Both the position numbers and the translations under genes were made by a program. Positions 11,575 to 24,700 of a stretch of DNA of 64,000 nt are shown here, piece after piece. Within the stretch, counting starts at the first letter, position 1, and every line of letters begins with the position of its first letter. The stretch covers positions 5,624,507-5,688,506 of the forward strand of contig OY718803.1 of assembly GCA_963070105.1 (NCBI GenBank), in the 5' to 3' direction. This DNA comes from Litomosoides sigmodontis (lineage: Eukaryota; Nematoda; Chromadorea; Rhabditida; Onchocercidae). The notes beneath the pieces were generated by a model. It was given only the letters and a program-made list of their open reading frames with translations. It had not been told where the DNA came from and ran no database searches.

Positions 11575-14410
11575 ATGTTTGCCTTAGCGATATTGCTATT
11601 TCCGTTGCTTTTGACTGCAAGCGCTCAACGAAGTCAGTTTGACGTGAATTGTCCACAGTTTTGTCACTGTAACAAGACTACAGTGGAGTGCTACCGTACA
11701 AAAATCCAAGGCAGTGAAATGTTCCTGAAAATGCGTCCGGAAGCATATCCGGACCTGGATACAATCGCTGTTACTGGCAACAGTATTGGGGATCTAGCTG
11801 GATGGAATATTTTCGGTGCTAATGTAACTCATCGCTATGTTTCCTTCGTTAATTTGTCTGATAATGCTATTAGTGCCATCGATTCGTACACTTTTCGCGG
11901 CTTACCAGCAGTTGAGTATTTCTTCTTACACGACAATGCGATCGAACGGATTGGTGCTGATCCATTCCGGTCCGTTTCTTCTTATTCCTGAATGATAGAT
12001 AGCGAGATTTCTTCACTTGCCTTTATAGCTATCCTCAATGTGACGTAAATCTCTGCCAAGTATTTCCACCTCAGTTTGTAATAATTCCGTAATTCTTTTC
12101 AATGCAATGAATTTCCTTTAACTCTTCCAAATCATATGTTCTGTCTTAATCGTTCGCGTTCAGTACTAATTTCAACAGGGAAAAATAACAGAATTTCCAA
12201 ATAACGGAATTTCTTCTGTTATTTCCACACAGCATTACAAATTTGAGAAGTTAGAAATAAACTTCACTTTTTTCCGCTTCACAGCCAAAGTCTGATAATG
12301 CTTAAGATATAGTTTAGCTTTTGGAAATAACTAAAGCTATATATTCGTTTTCTTACAGGTATATTATATTTTATATTATATTATATTATATTATATTATA
12401 TTATATTATATTATATTATATTATATTATATTATATTATATTATATTATATTATATTATATTATATTATATTATATTATATTATATTATATTATATTATA
12501 TTATATTATATTATATTATATTATATTATATTATATTATATTATATTATATTATATTATATTATATTATATTATATTATATTATAATTATATTATATTAA
12601 TATTATATTATATTATATTATATTATATTATATTATATTATATTATATTATATTATATTATATTATATTATATTATATTATATTATATTATATTATATTA
12701 TATTATATTATATTATATTATATTATTATTATTATATTATATTATATTATATTATTATTATATTATATTATATTAATATTATATTATATTATATTATATT
12801 ATATTATATTATATTATATTATATTATATTATATTATATTATATTATATTATATTATATTATATTATATTATATTATATTATATTATATTATATTATATT
12901 ATATTATATTATATTATATTATATTATATTATATTATATTATATTATATTATATTATATTATATTATATTATATTATATTATATTATATTATATTATATT
13001 ATATTATATTATATTATATTATATTATATTATATTATATTATATTATATTATATTATATTATATTATATTATATTATATTATATTATATTATATTATATT
13101 ATATTATATTATATTATATTATATTATATTATATTATATTATATTATATTATATTATATTATATTATATTATATTATATTATTATATTATATATTATTAT
13201 TATTATACTATTATTATATTATTATTATATTATTGTTAATTATATTATATTTATTATTTTATTCATCTATTTTATATTTATTCATCTATTTTATATTTAT
13301 TCATCTATTTTATATTTATTCACCTTTTTATTCATTGATCTCAGTTTGCAGTGGAGAATTTTGCAGGTGGAATGTACGTTTGCGAGTGTTGGATATATCC
13401 AATTTTTTCTCGCCATCGATATCAATCAGTGAACGGCCACGCTTGCTAGCTAACACATTTGCTGGCTCAGTAAATGAGTTCAATGATTTACAGGAATTGG
13501 TTGTACGTAACAATGCTCTCACTGAAATATTACCTGATACATTCTGCAAGGTAATCATGATGAAGTAAAACATACAATTTAGAGTTTCAATTTCAGTAAC
13601 AGTTTTATGACATATATTGCTCTATGTTTGCAAGTTATTGGTTAATTCATTAATGGTGTTAAGTTAGGTTGTGAATTTCGGTGCAATTACACCACCACAT
13701 GGCGGTGCTAGATGTTGGAATAGCTTGATTTGATAATATTTCATTAAAAGCATAGGTAATATCTCATTTCAGTTGAATGGTTTGATTCGATTACATCTGT
13801 CCGGTAATAAGATGAAAAAATTCACCGCTAAACCAGGTTGTTTACAAAATCTTCTTGTGCTGGATCTCTCCAGAAACGAATTTTCAACATTGTCCGTTCA
13901 TCTCTGGGAAGTTCTTCCCAGTCTAACAACGGTCGATATTTCTTCAAACCCTTTGAATTGTAATTGCGATATTATGCCAGCAATTAAAGAACTATCAAGA
14001 AGTCCGACATCTTCCATCAATCAGGTAAAAATTACTTGCAGTTTTATAAAATGAGCTTCAGGTATTTGAGGTATTTCATAAATTAAATGACAATGATAGT
14101 TTACTTAATCAATTACTGAGCCCCTCACTTAACTTATTAATACAGAGAAATCAATTTTTAGGGTTATGCAATTTGTGCTGCACCGAAGTCACATAAAGGT
14201 CGAAATATTTTCCAAATTTCAGAATTTGTGTGCAAAAGTACTCATCAATTTACGTATTGGATTTTACTTGTTTTGCTACTCTTTGCAGCTATAATTTTGT
14301 TTCGCATTTATCGTAATCGTATCAAATTGAGGAATTTACCGCTTATCACCGGTTATAGTAAGCTTGGTGAAGTGAATGAACAATTTGCTAATAGTCCACA
14401 GTTTGTATAA
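11575..14410 (+). CDS. Single-pass leucine-rich-repeat membrane protein
   Basis: Secreted or cell-surface LRR protein of 359 aa, probably used for adhesion or recognition; the partner is unknown. Exons: 11575-11969, 13367-13550, 13773-14024, 14162-14410. It starts with a signal peptide (residues 1 to about 17, ending TASA). A Cys-containing LRRNT-like cap follows (NCPQFCHCNKTTVECYRTKI). About six leucine-rich repeats include FVNLSDNAISAIDSYTF, FFLHDNAIERIGADPF, LVVRNNALTEILPDTF, RLHLSGNKMKKF and LVLDLSRNEFSTL. An LRRCT cap with NPLNCNCDI and two later cysteines precedes a hydrophobic helix at about residues 309-327 and a short basic cytoplasmic tail of about 30 residues. No TIR or kinase domain is visible. 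Intron 1 contains a very long ATATT satellite. It resembles small nematode extracellular-LRR proteins, but no specific orthologue is claimed. Confidence 0.85.
12357..13253. repeat. ATATT pentanucleotide satellite in LRR-gene intron 1
   Basis: About 900 bp of nearly perfect 5-bp repeat (TATTA/ATATT), interrupted around 12584-12602, 12722-12760 and 13180-13250 where units shorten to ATT or gain a base. It lies wholly within the intron 11970-13366. Because the unit is 5 bp, every frame cycles through five codons, giving spurious Tyr/Ile/Leu open frames. Confidence 0.95.
13255..13322. repeat. 19-bp minisatellite next to the ATATT satellite
   Basis: About 3.5 tandem copies of a 19-bp unit (TTATTCATCTATTTTATAT). 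It starts where the pentanucleotide array ends and stops about 45 bp before the exon 2 acceptor. Confidence 0.85.
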
Positions 14411-14948
14411 ATTTAGTTAGAACTTTGCTGACTCTTCAAACAAAGTGAGATGAGCATACTATGCCATGTGTAATTTTCGATATTTGAGATAACCGAATCA
14501 TCTTAAGGAAAATTTTTATCTTCATGAATAGTTAGTTCATTGATATAGGCACTACTGACTTTTATAGTGTGGGGTAAATTTTCATTCAAATTCTGGTACT
14601 TTGCTCTCTACTGCCATTATTTTGCTTAATTTTATTTTCTCAAGTTTTACTCTGTTTCTTCCTACTTTGCCAACTTACAGTGATGCATATACAGTTTCTA
14701 TTTTTTTCCGCCTTTTCTTTTGAATTATTTGAGAATTGCTGAATTTTATTTAAAGTTTCATTTCGATCGTGAACATGCACTGTAAATCATTGCGATATAA
14801 GTAAGAAACAAAAGGAAATTGCTGCATTGTTTTCCAATTAAGCCGCGTTAATTTTTTAATACACATGGCCTTTGGAGGGATTGAAAAAAGTCAGATTTAA
14901 TTCATGAAAATGTTTTGATAAGTTACTTTGAGGATAAATTCTAATTTG

Positions 14949-14950
<2 letters not shown>

Positions 14951-14980
<30 letters not shown>
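14951..14980. repeat. (TA)n microsatellite
   Basis: About 15 TA units, downstream of the LRR gene. Confidence 0.9.
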
Positions 14981-14983
<3 letters not shown>

Positions 14984-17299
14984 CTTTTTTATTGGCATAT
15001 TTCATGAAGTTTTTATTATTTTCTTGCGATATCTAATAAATTCTGCAAATTAAGTTTAATGTACGTACTGCTGCAAGACGTGAGACATGACATGAAAGTT
15101 TTTAGGTGAGTTCAGATACTTTGAATTGTTACGAATTCAAGGATTTCAATAGTAAAGTTTATTACGTGTTATTGAAGAATAAAAATCACGAGTATATGTG
15201 CGAAAAAATCGTGGATCTCCGTAATCGGATTATCGATCTTTAGTCAAATAGTAATTTGCAACGTTCTTTTTTTGATTGCAATTAATTAACAACGCTTTCC
15301 GTGTAACCAAAGTGGATCGGAATAACTGGTTTCGAGAGTTTTCCTTGCCGGTGTAGGCAAAACGGTACATGCATGCTCGTAGTTCCACGCGCTTAAGTGT
15401 GAAGTGAACTTGTGCAATTCCATTAAAGTGATGTAGAGGTACCTCACGTTGAGTGTAGTAATTGTCTCCACACCACAATGAGTGTTCCACAGTTTTCCCC
15501 TTGTTAAGATTTCTGCTAATCACATTTGGTGGGAAAGTTGAAAGTTTGAATTTCACTTTAATCAGTGCAAATGCATTTTTGTGCAAAATTTCTGAAAGCG
15601 AAAAGCTACGCATTTCTTCCTTTGCCAAACAATTCCGAATAATAGCGATCAAAAAACACTAGCAGACAAAAGCCCCTAAAAACCTACTTGAAATTGCACA
15701 GTTTAATCGTACCGTCTATTGAAATGCTGGTAGATGAACATAATTTTCTCTATATCGAATGTCATTTTCAAAATAAATCCTTTCTCTCTTACTGGAAGGG
15801 AATAGCTCGCGCACTTCGCACAATCCTACGGATGTATGCTAAAGTTGTTGCATGCATTGAAGAGCGCTAATGAGCTTTTCTTTAATTTTATGCTTAACTG
15901 AATTGCATGTTGCCAAAAGGGAGGGACATTTTAAAATTCTGTGGATAGGAAGATGGAAATCGTTTACGGTATTACTCTCACCGATTTGAAAGTTCTAGGA
16001 AAGCTTTGTCGAAAGGGAATTACGAAGGTGAATGAGCATTTTCATCATTTCTTGTAAAGTTGAAATTAAGAGAGAGGAGGAGAGAGAAGGGAGGAAGGCC
16101 CTGTTCCCTGAGCATCAAACATTATCAGCACCGCTCCTGTGATAAAACTTCCTCTCTCTCCTCTTCTATTACGTTGTTGATATAGTGATATTGAATTGGC
16201 TTGGCACAATGAGTTGGCAGGAGAAAGAGGAAAGGTTTTTGTGATTCATGAATTTTTATGCATTTCAAAGCTTTTGAAAATGTTTCGCTAAACGATTTCA
16301 ATTCCTTTCAAATTCTTCCTCACTGTCGTCAAAGCCATGGACAATGGCTTGTGTGCAACAAACAAATCTCCGCAATAAATTTTCGTCATCATTTTCAGAC
16401 AACCTCTCATCCCATCATTAAAACTGATGCTATAAAAGCGCGTCGAAAGTATTGGTAAGTTATAATTTTCAGCGCTCTATCATCCTCACCTTATTCTATT
16501 CCACCTTTTTGAACAGTTTGAAATTCCTTTCGGATGACGACGCTAACTCAGTAATGATTCACCATCTATTGCAGTCAATTTCGACTCATAAGACTCATTG
16601 CGCCGGAGCCATGGAACTTAACAGACCGAGTGGAAGAAGCACCTCCACCTTAGTTTAAAATGACAGTAATCGTTTAGTGAAAGATAGGAAGCTTGGTAAT
16701 TATAGACATTGTCATTTAGTACTAACAGTACTTTTCTTCATGTAATAAAATTGAAATTAAAATGAAAGTGTGAAGAGCGAGAGAAGAGTGGGAGAGAAAA
16801 TGAGGAGGAGGGGGAAAGGAGAGAAAATGGCTAGGCGGGCTCCTCCGCGATCTCTCGTTCTCCCTCTCTTTCTCTCTTTCAATCTGTTCACCCTCCAAAT
16901 ACTCTGTGCAACAGAGAAAGATCGTTTTTTCGAGGGAACTCACTGACCTCAATTCGTTGACTTACATCGTTCAACATTCCGAATTAGGAGAGTTTATCGC
17001 TTCTCATACATTGACTGCTCTGCAGTCCTCGCACCCACCTTCCCCACTTCTTAAGAACTTTTGTTCTTCAATAACTATTTAGCGTGAAATGACGTGATTG
17101 AAACACTTGCGCCGCATCAAGAGCAATGGTTGTGGCTGGTGAGTTCGGCTATGCAAAAATCACAACCAGTTGCGCACGTGCAAATTTATGCGCGTCACAT
17201 ATGCATCTCCGTACTTTCGCTCTTACACTGATTCCTACAGCACACATGCGTCAAACGTTCCCACTGTCTACGTATAACAAGTGTGCACGTTCAGGCGTT

Positions 17300-17301
<2 letters not shown>

Positions 17302-17333
<32 letters not shown>
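17302..17333. repeat. (GT)n microsatellite
   Basis: About 15 uninterrupted GT units in the desert upstream of erm-1. Confidence 0.9.
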
Positions 17334-17335
<2 letters not shown>

Positions 17336-17445
17336 ACAGTGTCTGTGTGTTTGTTGTCGAACTGCTTTGGGTTTGGCATTTTGCTCGTTATCGTATGCGT
17401 CTTTCTTTCGCAAGTTGTTAGGAATGAAAAGTGGGATGTAATGAT

Positions 17446-17497
17446 TGAGGAGGAGGAGGAGGAGGAGGAGGAGGAGGGGAGAGAGAGAGAGAGAGAA
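17446..17497. repeat. (GAG)n followed by (GA)n purine tract
   Basis: About 10 GAG units run into a GA run, giving a purine-only strand of about 50 bases. The complementary strand gives a Ser-rich spurious open frame. Confidence 0.9.
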
Positions 17498-18426
17498 AGA
17501 GAAAGATACGGCGTTTCATAGGAGGGAATTAGGGAACTGTAGCTCTGCCCAAGGGATACGTCGCTTTGGCGTTGAGGAGAGGGGGCGTTCGAATTTGCAG
17601 GAGGTGGATGGTCCCTCGGATAGCAGTCGTTTCGCCAATGTACAACTGCAACTCTTGCGTCTCGATTTTTTGTGGAGGAGGGAACTGTGAGGTTTAGGAA
17701 GACATCTGCTGAGGGCAATGATCGAGAACTCCCAGACTGAAAATGTTGAAAAACCTCGTGAAATCCTCCTCCGCGTAAATTCCAATAAGTTGTAGTTAAT
17801 TGGAACTGTGTTCATATCTTACAAATTAAAGTGCAACTTTGTTATTTCATGAGATAAGGAAGTAGGGTTAGAACCGGTCGCCGCATTCAGATGCGTTTCA
17901 TTCCTCATCCGCTTTAGTGACGTGATATATCACTGTTGTCGTTCGTACCTTGCATGAGCGTCGTTGAGCGCAATAATTGATTGAAATACCTTGTGTCATC
18001 ATCTCCTGTCCTGCTCTCCCCTACCCTTTGCCATCCACTTGATTCGGTACGACCACAAGGAGAAAGAGAGAGAGAGAGAGAGGGGAAGAGAGAGACGTAT
18101 CATAATAGTTTCATCGCGCTTTACTTGTTACATGCATGCGAACAGGTAAGTTGGAAATATCTGGCAGCTATTGCGATCAGCTCAGATCGATAGAAAGTAT
18201 GAGATTGTCGGTGGATTGTGCGTCCGCTGATCTTTGCAGGATGTGTATGACTAGAGTAGGAGGAGTAAGTGATCAGAGATGAGCGTGTCATCGGAGCATT
18301 TCTAGAATTGAACTGAATCTTTTATAAATAACCGAGCGAAAAAGGTGCCGTCGCACTGATTCATCATGGATGCTCAGAAAAACCAAATTTTTTGTGTGCA
18401 TCGTTTTCTGTTTATTTGCTTTAGAG

Positions 18427-18428
18427 AG

Positions 18429-18475
<47 letters not shown>
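18427..18475. repeat. (ATTG)n tetranucleotide microsatellite
   Basis: About 12 perfect GATT/ATTG units upstream of erm-1. Confidence 0.9.
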
Positions 18476-21400
18476 GGACTTTTGGTATTAATTATGCTCA
18501 GTTACATTTAACTGCGCCTTTTCGTCGCTGCACTGAGGAATGCTAAAGTGAGTTTGTTAGCTGTTTTTGCGTCAGTTGCAATTGCAAAAGAACGTTGGAA
18601 TTGCTTAGAGTGAGTGGCCAATGAGGATCGGTCCATGTGAAATGTTGAAAATTATCAATGTCCTTCTTTAGATTTTCCTCGTAATTTCTCCAATGACTCA
18701 GAATATTTGGGAAGAAAGTGTCCCGTTTGAACGAAGAAGCATTGGAGGAAGTGAGTGTCCGAGAGGAATGCAGTGATGTGTTATCAGTAATGAGAATGTA
18801 ATAATCAGTGCATTCCTTTGAAGTGAGATAACATTCTGATGCCCCACGTCTATCTTTGCTCTTACTTTTCTCATGGTATTTTCAAAAATTCTTCACTTGT
18901 CTCCCTGCAGCTGTTGAATCACCACGGTCTACGGCGCTTATCGGGAACTTCTTATCTAACAGATAAGCTCGACATGTGCCCCATGCGTTCTTTAGTAACA
19001 GTGGCTCCTTGATTCCGTTCTCTTCAAATATAGGTTTTCCAAATTAATTTTTATAATAAAAGAGGAAATAACCAGTTCTGATGGACAACGTTTGCCATCT
19101 AACGATTTGGATGCCTTCTACCGTCATCCAAGTGGAAAATCAATAATTTGCGTGATAGGTGGGATGCCAGATCAACGAAGCATACGGTTTCGCTGCATTT
19201 TGAAATGATTTTTTTGATCTTTCCTTACTTACGTTCCTTCCGTCGTTAGTTAGTGTGTGATCGCTGCGTGGTAGATTTCAGTTGCGTTTCCTTTTCTCGC
19301 ATACTTTTTTTTCCTCTGATGTGCTGGGATTATAAATCTGCAAGTTACCGAAGTGATTGCTTTGCATTCCTTCCCGACAGTCATTATTGATTCACTCACT
19401 ACACATTTCGACTATTGTCCTTCAAAATTCCACTTATAAAATTTCTTTTTCCAAAAGGAAAAAGTTGTAATTGAAATTAACCGACTTTATGATTCCTCAC
19501 GTCATCACTAAATTCTGCATACTTTATTTCGAAAATTCTGTTCATCATTCTTCTGGTTATTCTTCCCCGCATTTTCCGCACCTACTGTTTGGTTTCTGGT
19601 TCGTTGATTTTCGTGCTTTGGTTATGAGCAACAGTGAAGTAATGCTACGTGTCATTTTTATCGCTGGAATGTTAGGAAGATTCTATCGAATTATCGCTTT
19701 GTTTTACTTCATAGATTTTAGGAGGTTTGATTTGATGTCCTGCAGTGTTGTAAAAATCTGTTCTTACAGTTTTTTTTTTTGAAATCGGCTTTTCTTTTTT
19801 TGGTAATATTTATCATGTTTTTAATTGTATGGTTTGAACGAAAAGTGGCGAACTGATTTTTGTACAACAAGCGCTATTAATATAATTAACTGTTCCTTAA
19901 TTTTCACTTAAGAAAGCTGGAAGAGATGACAGCAACTTTAGGTGATATTTTTTTTCTGAAAAGCTTCCGAGGCGTTTTAAGTAACCCACGCGGTAGGCGA
20001 TGGCGATGGGACTTTCATTCCCAAAGGATTACTTGCTCTTATGCTTCCGATAAATGCCATATGAGAAAGTAAAAAAGCTGAGATAATAGATATTAAAATG
20101 AAAAATACATTGCCATTATGAAAACGGATCTCCTAAAATAGTTCCAAAATGATGAAACTAGTTGTCATTTCATCTGTCCTCATTTTTCTTTGCCATTGTT
20201 TATTCGAATTTCTGCAAACACCGTTCCTTTATCAAATTCAAATTGTTATTTATGGATTGTTTCTCGTCAAGCAGTCAAAGATCAGTAATTGAACAAATGC
20301 TTTATTAAATTTCTTGGAAAATTCACGAGGGATCAAAGTATCTTTACCAATTATGTGGAAGCTTATTCCACATCTTTTCCAAAATTGATGTAAACAGTCC
20401 TCTATTTTAATCTGTTAAACGTAAAGGAACCGATTTACGAGTAAGCCTATTAATACTTTGTTCAAATTTATGATTTTCCATACAGAATAAGTGCCCCGTA
20501 CCCGACCAACTAACTCTAGTGTTTTTCTCCATCATTCTCCCTTTAGCTTGTGTTATGTTGTTGGAATTCCGTAATATTAGTGTTTTCCGCTTACCATTTG
20601 GCAGTCGAGGTGGTGAGGCCCTTCTACGAAAAGGAATTGAGACGATTGTTTTTCATATCGTTGTAAAGGAAATAGCCCTGTGTGATTTGCATATGATTTG
20701 ATACAAAAACTATCGAAGTACAACACTGCCAAGTTGTTTCGAGGAATGAAGAGGCGTTTTTGCAAATTTTTGCTTTATTTCTTTTTTAAAATACCCAAAA
20801 CTCTGTGCTGCTATTTCTTTGCAAATCTTTACGTTACAAGCGGTAGCGTATGAGTTTTAGTTTTTTATTGACTTAAGAGAAGTTTTTTGGCATCCCTTTT
20901 GTTTCAGTGCCTGTTGTTTCGCATTTTAATTTTTTGTAAAAATTTTTACTAAGGAACTGTCATCCAGTGAGTGTATAGGAATCAGAAGTGATACTTGTAC
21001 GTACGCTGTTGACATACCTAAACATTGGTTGGAAAAAGGACAACTTCATCAAATTATTGATGAAATAAACGCCTTATGCTAAATTATAATTTCGCGTTCA
21101 ACATGGTGCAATTTTGTGCGTTGAAAGTTTCTAAGCGCCACTTTCTAGGTCACAAGAAGCAAACATTTACCTTTAAAGGCTAGTTTTGCGTCGTTTTAGA
21201 ATGGCTGTATCATTTCAATGACCTGCGAGAAGGCGATTTAACTTATAAAGAATGGCGTCCTTTATAAGCGATTTGCAGATCAACATCTCTGATTTAGGGC
21301 GGAAAAAAAGGGTTCTAATGGAGCAAACACTGTTTTTGCACGACAGGTTTTATCCAGTGAAATATTTTGTTTATGGGTTTCAGTATTATTTGCTGTGTTG

Positions 21401-21638
21401 TGATTTTTCCTTTCCATGTATTATGGATGTAAAGACGTTTGTTTTTTTATATAACCTCAATCACATCTATCGAAAGGTGTTAAAATGTACGCAACATATG
21501 TATTGCAACGATTTCAAGTTTTCTTGTCGGAGGAAAGCTACTTTTTGTTTTGGTTTTCTTTTTATTGATATTAAAATTTGCGTTTGCTGCGTTGGTGAAT
21601 GCTGACACATTTGCATTTCGACTTATGTTTTTTATTTT

Positions 21639-21652
21639 TCAGAACTGGTTAA
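21639..21652 (+). promoter_or_regulatory. 3' splice acceptor upstream of erm-1 ATG (trans-splice or 5'-UTR intron)
   Basis: A T-rich run ending TTTTTCAG at 21652 lies 57 bases before the erm-1 ATG and matches the nematode acceptor consensus closely. No upstream coding exon pairs with it, so it is either a spliced-leader acceptor or the end of a 5'-UTR intron. The choice is inference. Confidence 0.6.
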
Positions 21653-21709
21653 CAGCAAAGAGTGAAGCAGGTTGTGATTGAAAAGCACTGCTTTGATAAC
21701 TTAGGCACC

Positions 21710-24700
21710 ATGTCTAAGAAGGCAGTGAGTCTTTATATTTTTCTTGAAATCTAAGCTAGAAAATTTTTTTAATCTAAAACATTCTGAATGCGCATACAAG
21801 TGTTTAAATTCCTGTGTGTTGTCTATATAATATAGGGGGAGATAAAAGTAAAGTGGAACATCGAAATTTTAGCGCAATATCGTGTCCTAGTGATATACGT
21901 TATCCTTATTTCTTATTGTTCGGAGAACTAAAACCAAATTCTTGTGTCAAACGGAGAGATGATGATAACGGACACAAGGAAATGAATTTCTAACGTTTGA
22001 ATGATTTAGGTGGAGAGTCCACCTGATTGGTACTAGGCAAACAAATTCAGGTTGTGATGCTAATCCTAGAAAAGTGTCCTAGAAATAATAAACGGTTCTA
22101 ATTTCTTACATCTTTCTTAATACCCTAAAAAAATTATTTTCCTTAATCACAGCAAGATGAATTCACGTCATTTTGTTGTGGCTTAACACTGTCTTAAAAT
22201 TTTAAATATCAAAAGTAGTATTTTCAGATAAACGTACGGGTGACGACGATGGACGCAGAGCTGGAATTTGCCATCCAGCCAAGCACCACCGGTAAACAGC
22301 TATTCGACCAGGTCGTAAAAACAGTTGGCCTTCGTGAGATTTGGTATTTTGGATTGCAGTATACGGACGCAAAAGGTTTCCTAACATGGCTCAAACTGAA
22401 CAAAAAGGTTTGCTTCGATGATTCATTTTTTAAAATAATTGCACGTTTATCGATTAATAATTTCAATGCGGAGGTAATGCTAATCCTAGAAAAGTGTCTT
22501 AATTCTATTCATCTGATTTGTTTCAGGTCACGGCGCAGGATGTAAAAAAAGAACAGACTTTGCTGTTTAAATTCCGGGCCAAATTTTATCCGGAGGATGT
22601 CCAGGAAGAAATAATCCAGGATATTACTCTCGTAATTCTTATGTTTTAAAAAAAAGGTTATATAAAATGAACTAACATTTGTGTTTAAGCGAGATCCAAT
22701 TTTGGATTTTTTTTTTGCAGATAAAGAAATTCGGATACTTGGGATCCTCTACATTTGTACGTTTCAGAGACTTTTCTATTTGCAAGTGAAAGATTCTGTT
22801 CTTTCGGATGAAATTTACTGTCCACCAGAAACCTCAGTTCTGCTTGCATCGTTTGCGATGCAAGCGAAATATGGAGATTATAATACAGAGACGCACAAGC
22901 CTGGCTGTCTTACTTCCGACCGGTTACTGCCGCAAAGGGTTATTGGACAGTTCAAGCTGAGGTTTGACTTGACGTTTTCATTTTGCTAATGCACTTTATC
23001 TCTGCAGCACTCACTTTTTGATTTTCGATTTTCATATTGTGAAAACTTTACCTTTTTCCTTATCCCAAAATGTTGAAACTTCAATTATCAGCAAATGTGA
23101 TGCATATTTTCCACGTTTATACCAGTTGGAATTTTATTTCGGTTTGTTCGGCAGTTGTTATGATCTTAATTGTTTAGTTATTCATAAGTGATATTACTTG
23201 CTCCCAATTTTAAATAATGTAAGACGAGAGAAATTTACTTGATGTGAATTGAAATCATTCTTTTCAGTTCCGAAGAATGGGAGAAACGTATAATGGTTTG
23301 GTGGGCTGACCATAAAAATACCAACAGAGAGCAGGCAATGATGGAATATTTAAAAATAGCACAAGATCTCGAGATGTATGGCGTCAATGTTAGTTATTAT
23401 TATGTGTGAATTTCCATTGTCGTAATTAAAACAATATTTTCGGGAGATTTAGATGATGAGTAATTTTGTGCAACATGGGAATTAAATAATTCTATACAAC
23501 ATGGATAAGAAATTATACTTTTAGCGGGACCTTCTTATTGTCGGTATTCGTATTCGTGTTAATTTATATTGAACAAATTTGTATTGAATTTGTTTTGTAT
23601 TTTTTTTAATATGAATACAGAGGTTCTTCGAAGTACTTCCAACTTTTTAAATTTATACAGCACCTAAAATCATGTGCATATATATACTTTTAGTATGTAT
23701 CAAACAATAGTTATAAATTATACAGTTATGCTTTTTTCCACTGTAAAAGAGTACTTGTAAACTTTTAATTCCAAGTACTTGCAGTATTTCGAAATTCGCA
23801 ATAAGAAAGGAACAGAGTTGTTTTTGGGTGTTGATGCTCTCGGACTTAATATATACGAAAAGAATGACCGACTTACACCCAAAGTTGGCTTTCCTTGGTC
23901 TGAAATACGAAATATTTCATTCAATGACAAGAAATTTGTTATTAAGCCAATCGATAAAAAGGCAAATGTGGGTTGTTATTTCCAGTCATTCAAAACACTT
24001 CTTTTTATTCTTCACAGTGCCTTTCACTTCCGAAGCATCATCCTGTTACGTTATGCGAGCAGAAAATGAAAAAGATAATAATTAGGTGTAGCGAAGTTTT
24101 AGTTGTTCATGATCTAAATTTTTTTAATGTACTATATCACTAATATTATATATATAGTGATATATTGCATCAAAAATATATATCATTTACATTATATCAA
24201 TACATCGCTTTTTATGCTTCATATCGAAGACTATTCAAAGTTATCAACTATATCTTGTTTTCCAGGATTTTGTGTTTTATGCTCCACGTCTACGAATAAA
24301 CAAACGGATATTGGCGCTATGCATGGGTAACCATGAGCTGTATATGCGGCGAAGGAAGCCAGATACGATTGAAGTGCAACAAATGAAACAACAAGCTAAG
24401 GAAGAACGAATGCAAAGACAGCTTGAACAGGAACGCCTTACAAAAGTTAGTTACTATTAAAGATGAATAAAAGTGTAAAGATGTGTTATGGTAAACGAAC
24501 GCTGTTTCAATTACCTTCTTTTACCAGATTGTCATCTCGAGTTCATTTGCTTACTTCGTACTTTGTAGGAGTTATCGTCATTACGATGATTTTGTTTAGG
24601 TAACATATTGTTATACTGCATATGTGCTTAATTAATGTTAGTTGTGCTTCAATCGTGATATTGTAGCAATCGTGTTTACCAAATTATAACATGTAGAAGT

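Larger units (their letters stand above)
14411..21709. other. Long repeat-rich non-coding region upstream of erm-1
   Basis: About 7.3 kb with no exon that could be supported. It contains (TA)n, (GT)n, (GAG)n(GA)n and (ATTG)n microsatellites and several purine-rich blocks (about 16070-16105, 16770-16830, 17440-17500, 18058-18095). Open frames of 60-155 codons occur on both strands but are low-complexity or lack any family signal. A 140-codon minus-strand frame at 15230-15652 is the longest non-repetitive one. The region probably holds the erm-1 promoter and perhaps non-coding 5' exons. Confidence 0.5.

Noticed and set aside
12321..12776. 151-codon open frame of repeated Tyr-Tyr-Ile-Ile-Leu
   Set aside because: It is a translation of the ATATT satellite, which lacks stops in this frame; it lies inside an intron.
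15230..15652. 140-codon minus-strand open frame
   Set aside because: Composition is not extreme, but no family motif, neighbouring exons or acceptor signals support it. Chance frames of this size are expected among six frames of 64 kb.
17251..17718. 155-codon minus-strand frame with Ser and Thr-His runs
   Set aside because: Driven by the GAG/GA and GT microsatellites read on the opposite strand; no domain and no splice context.
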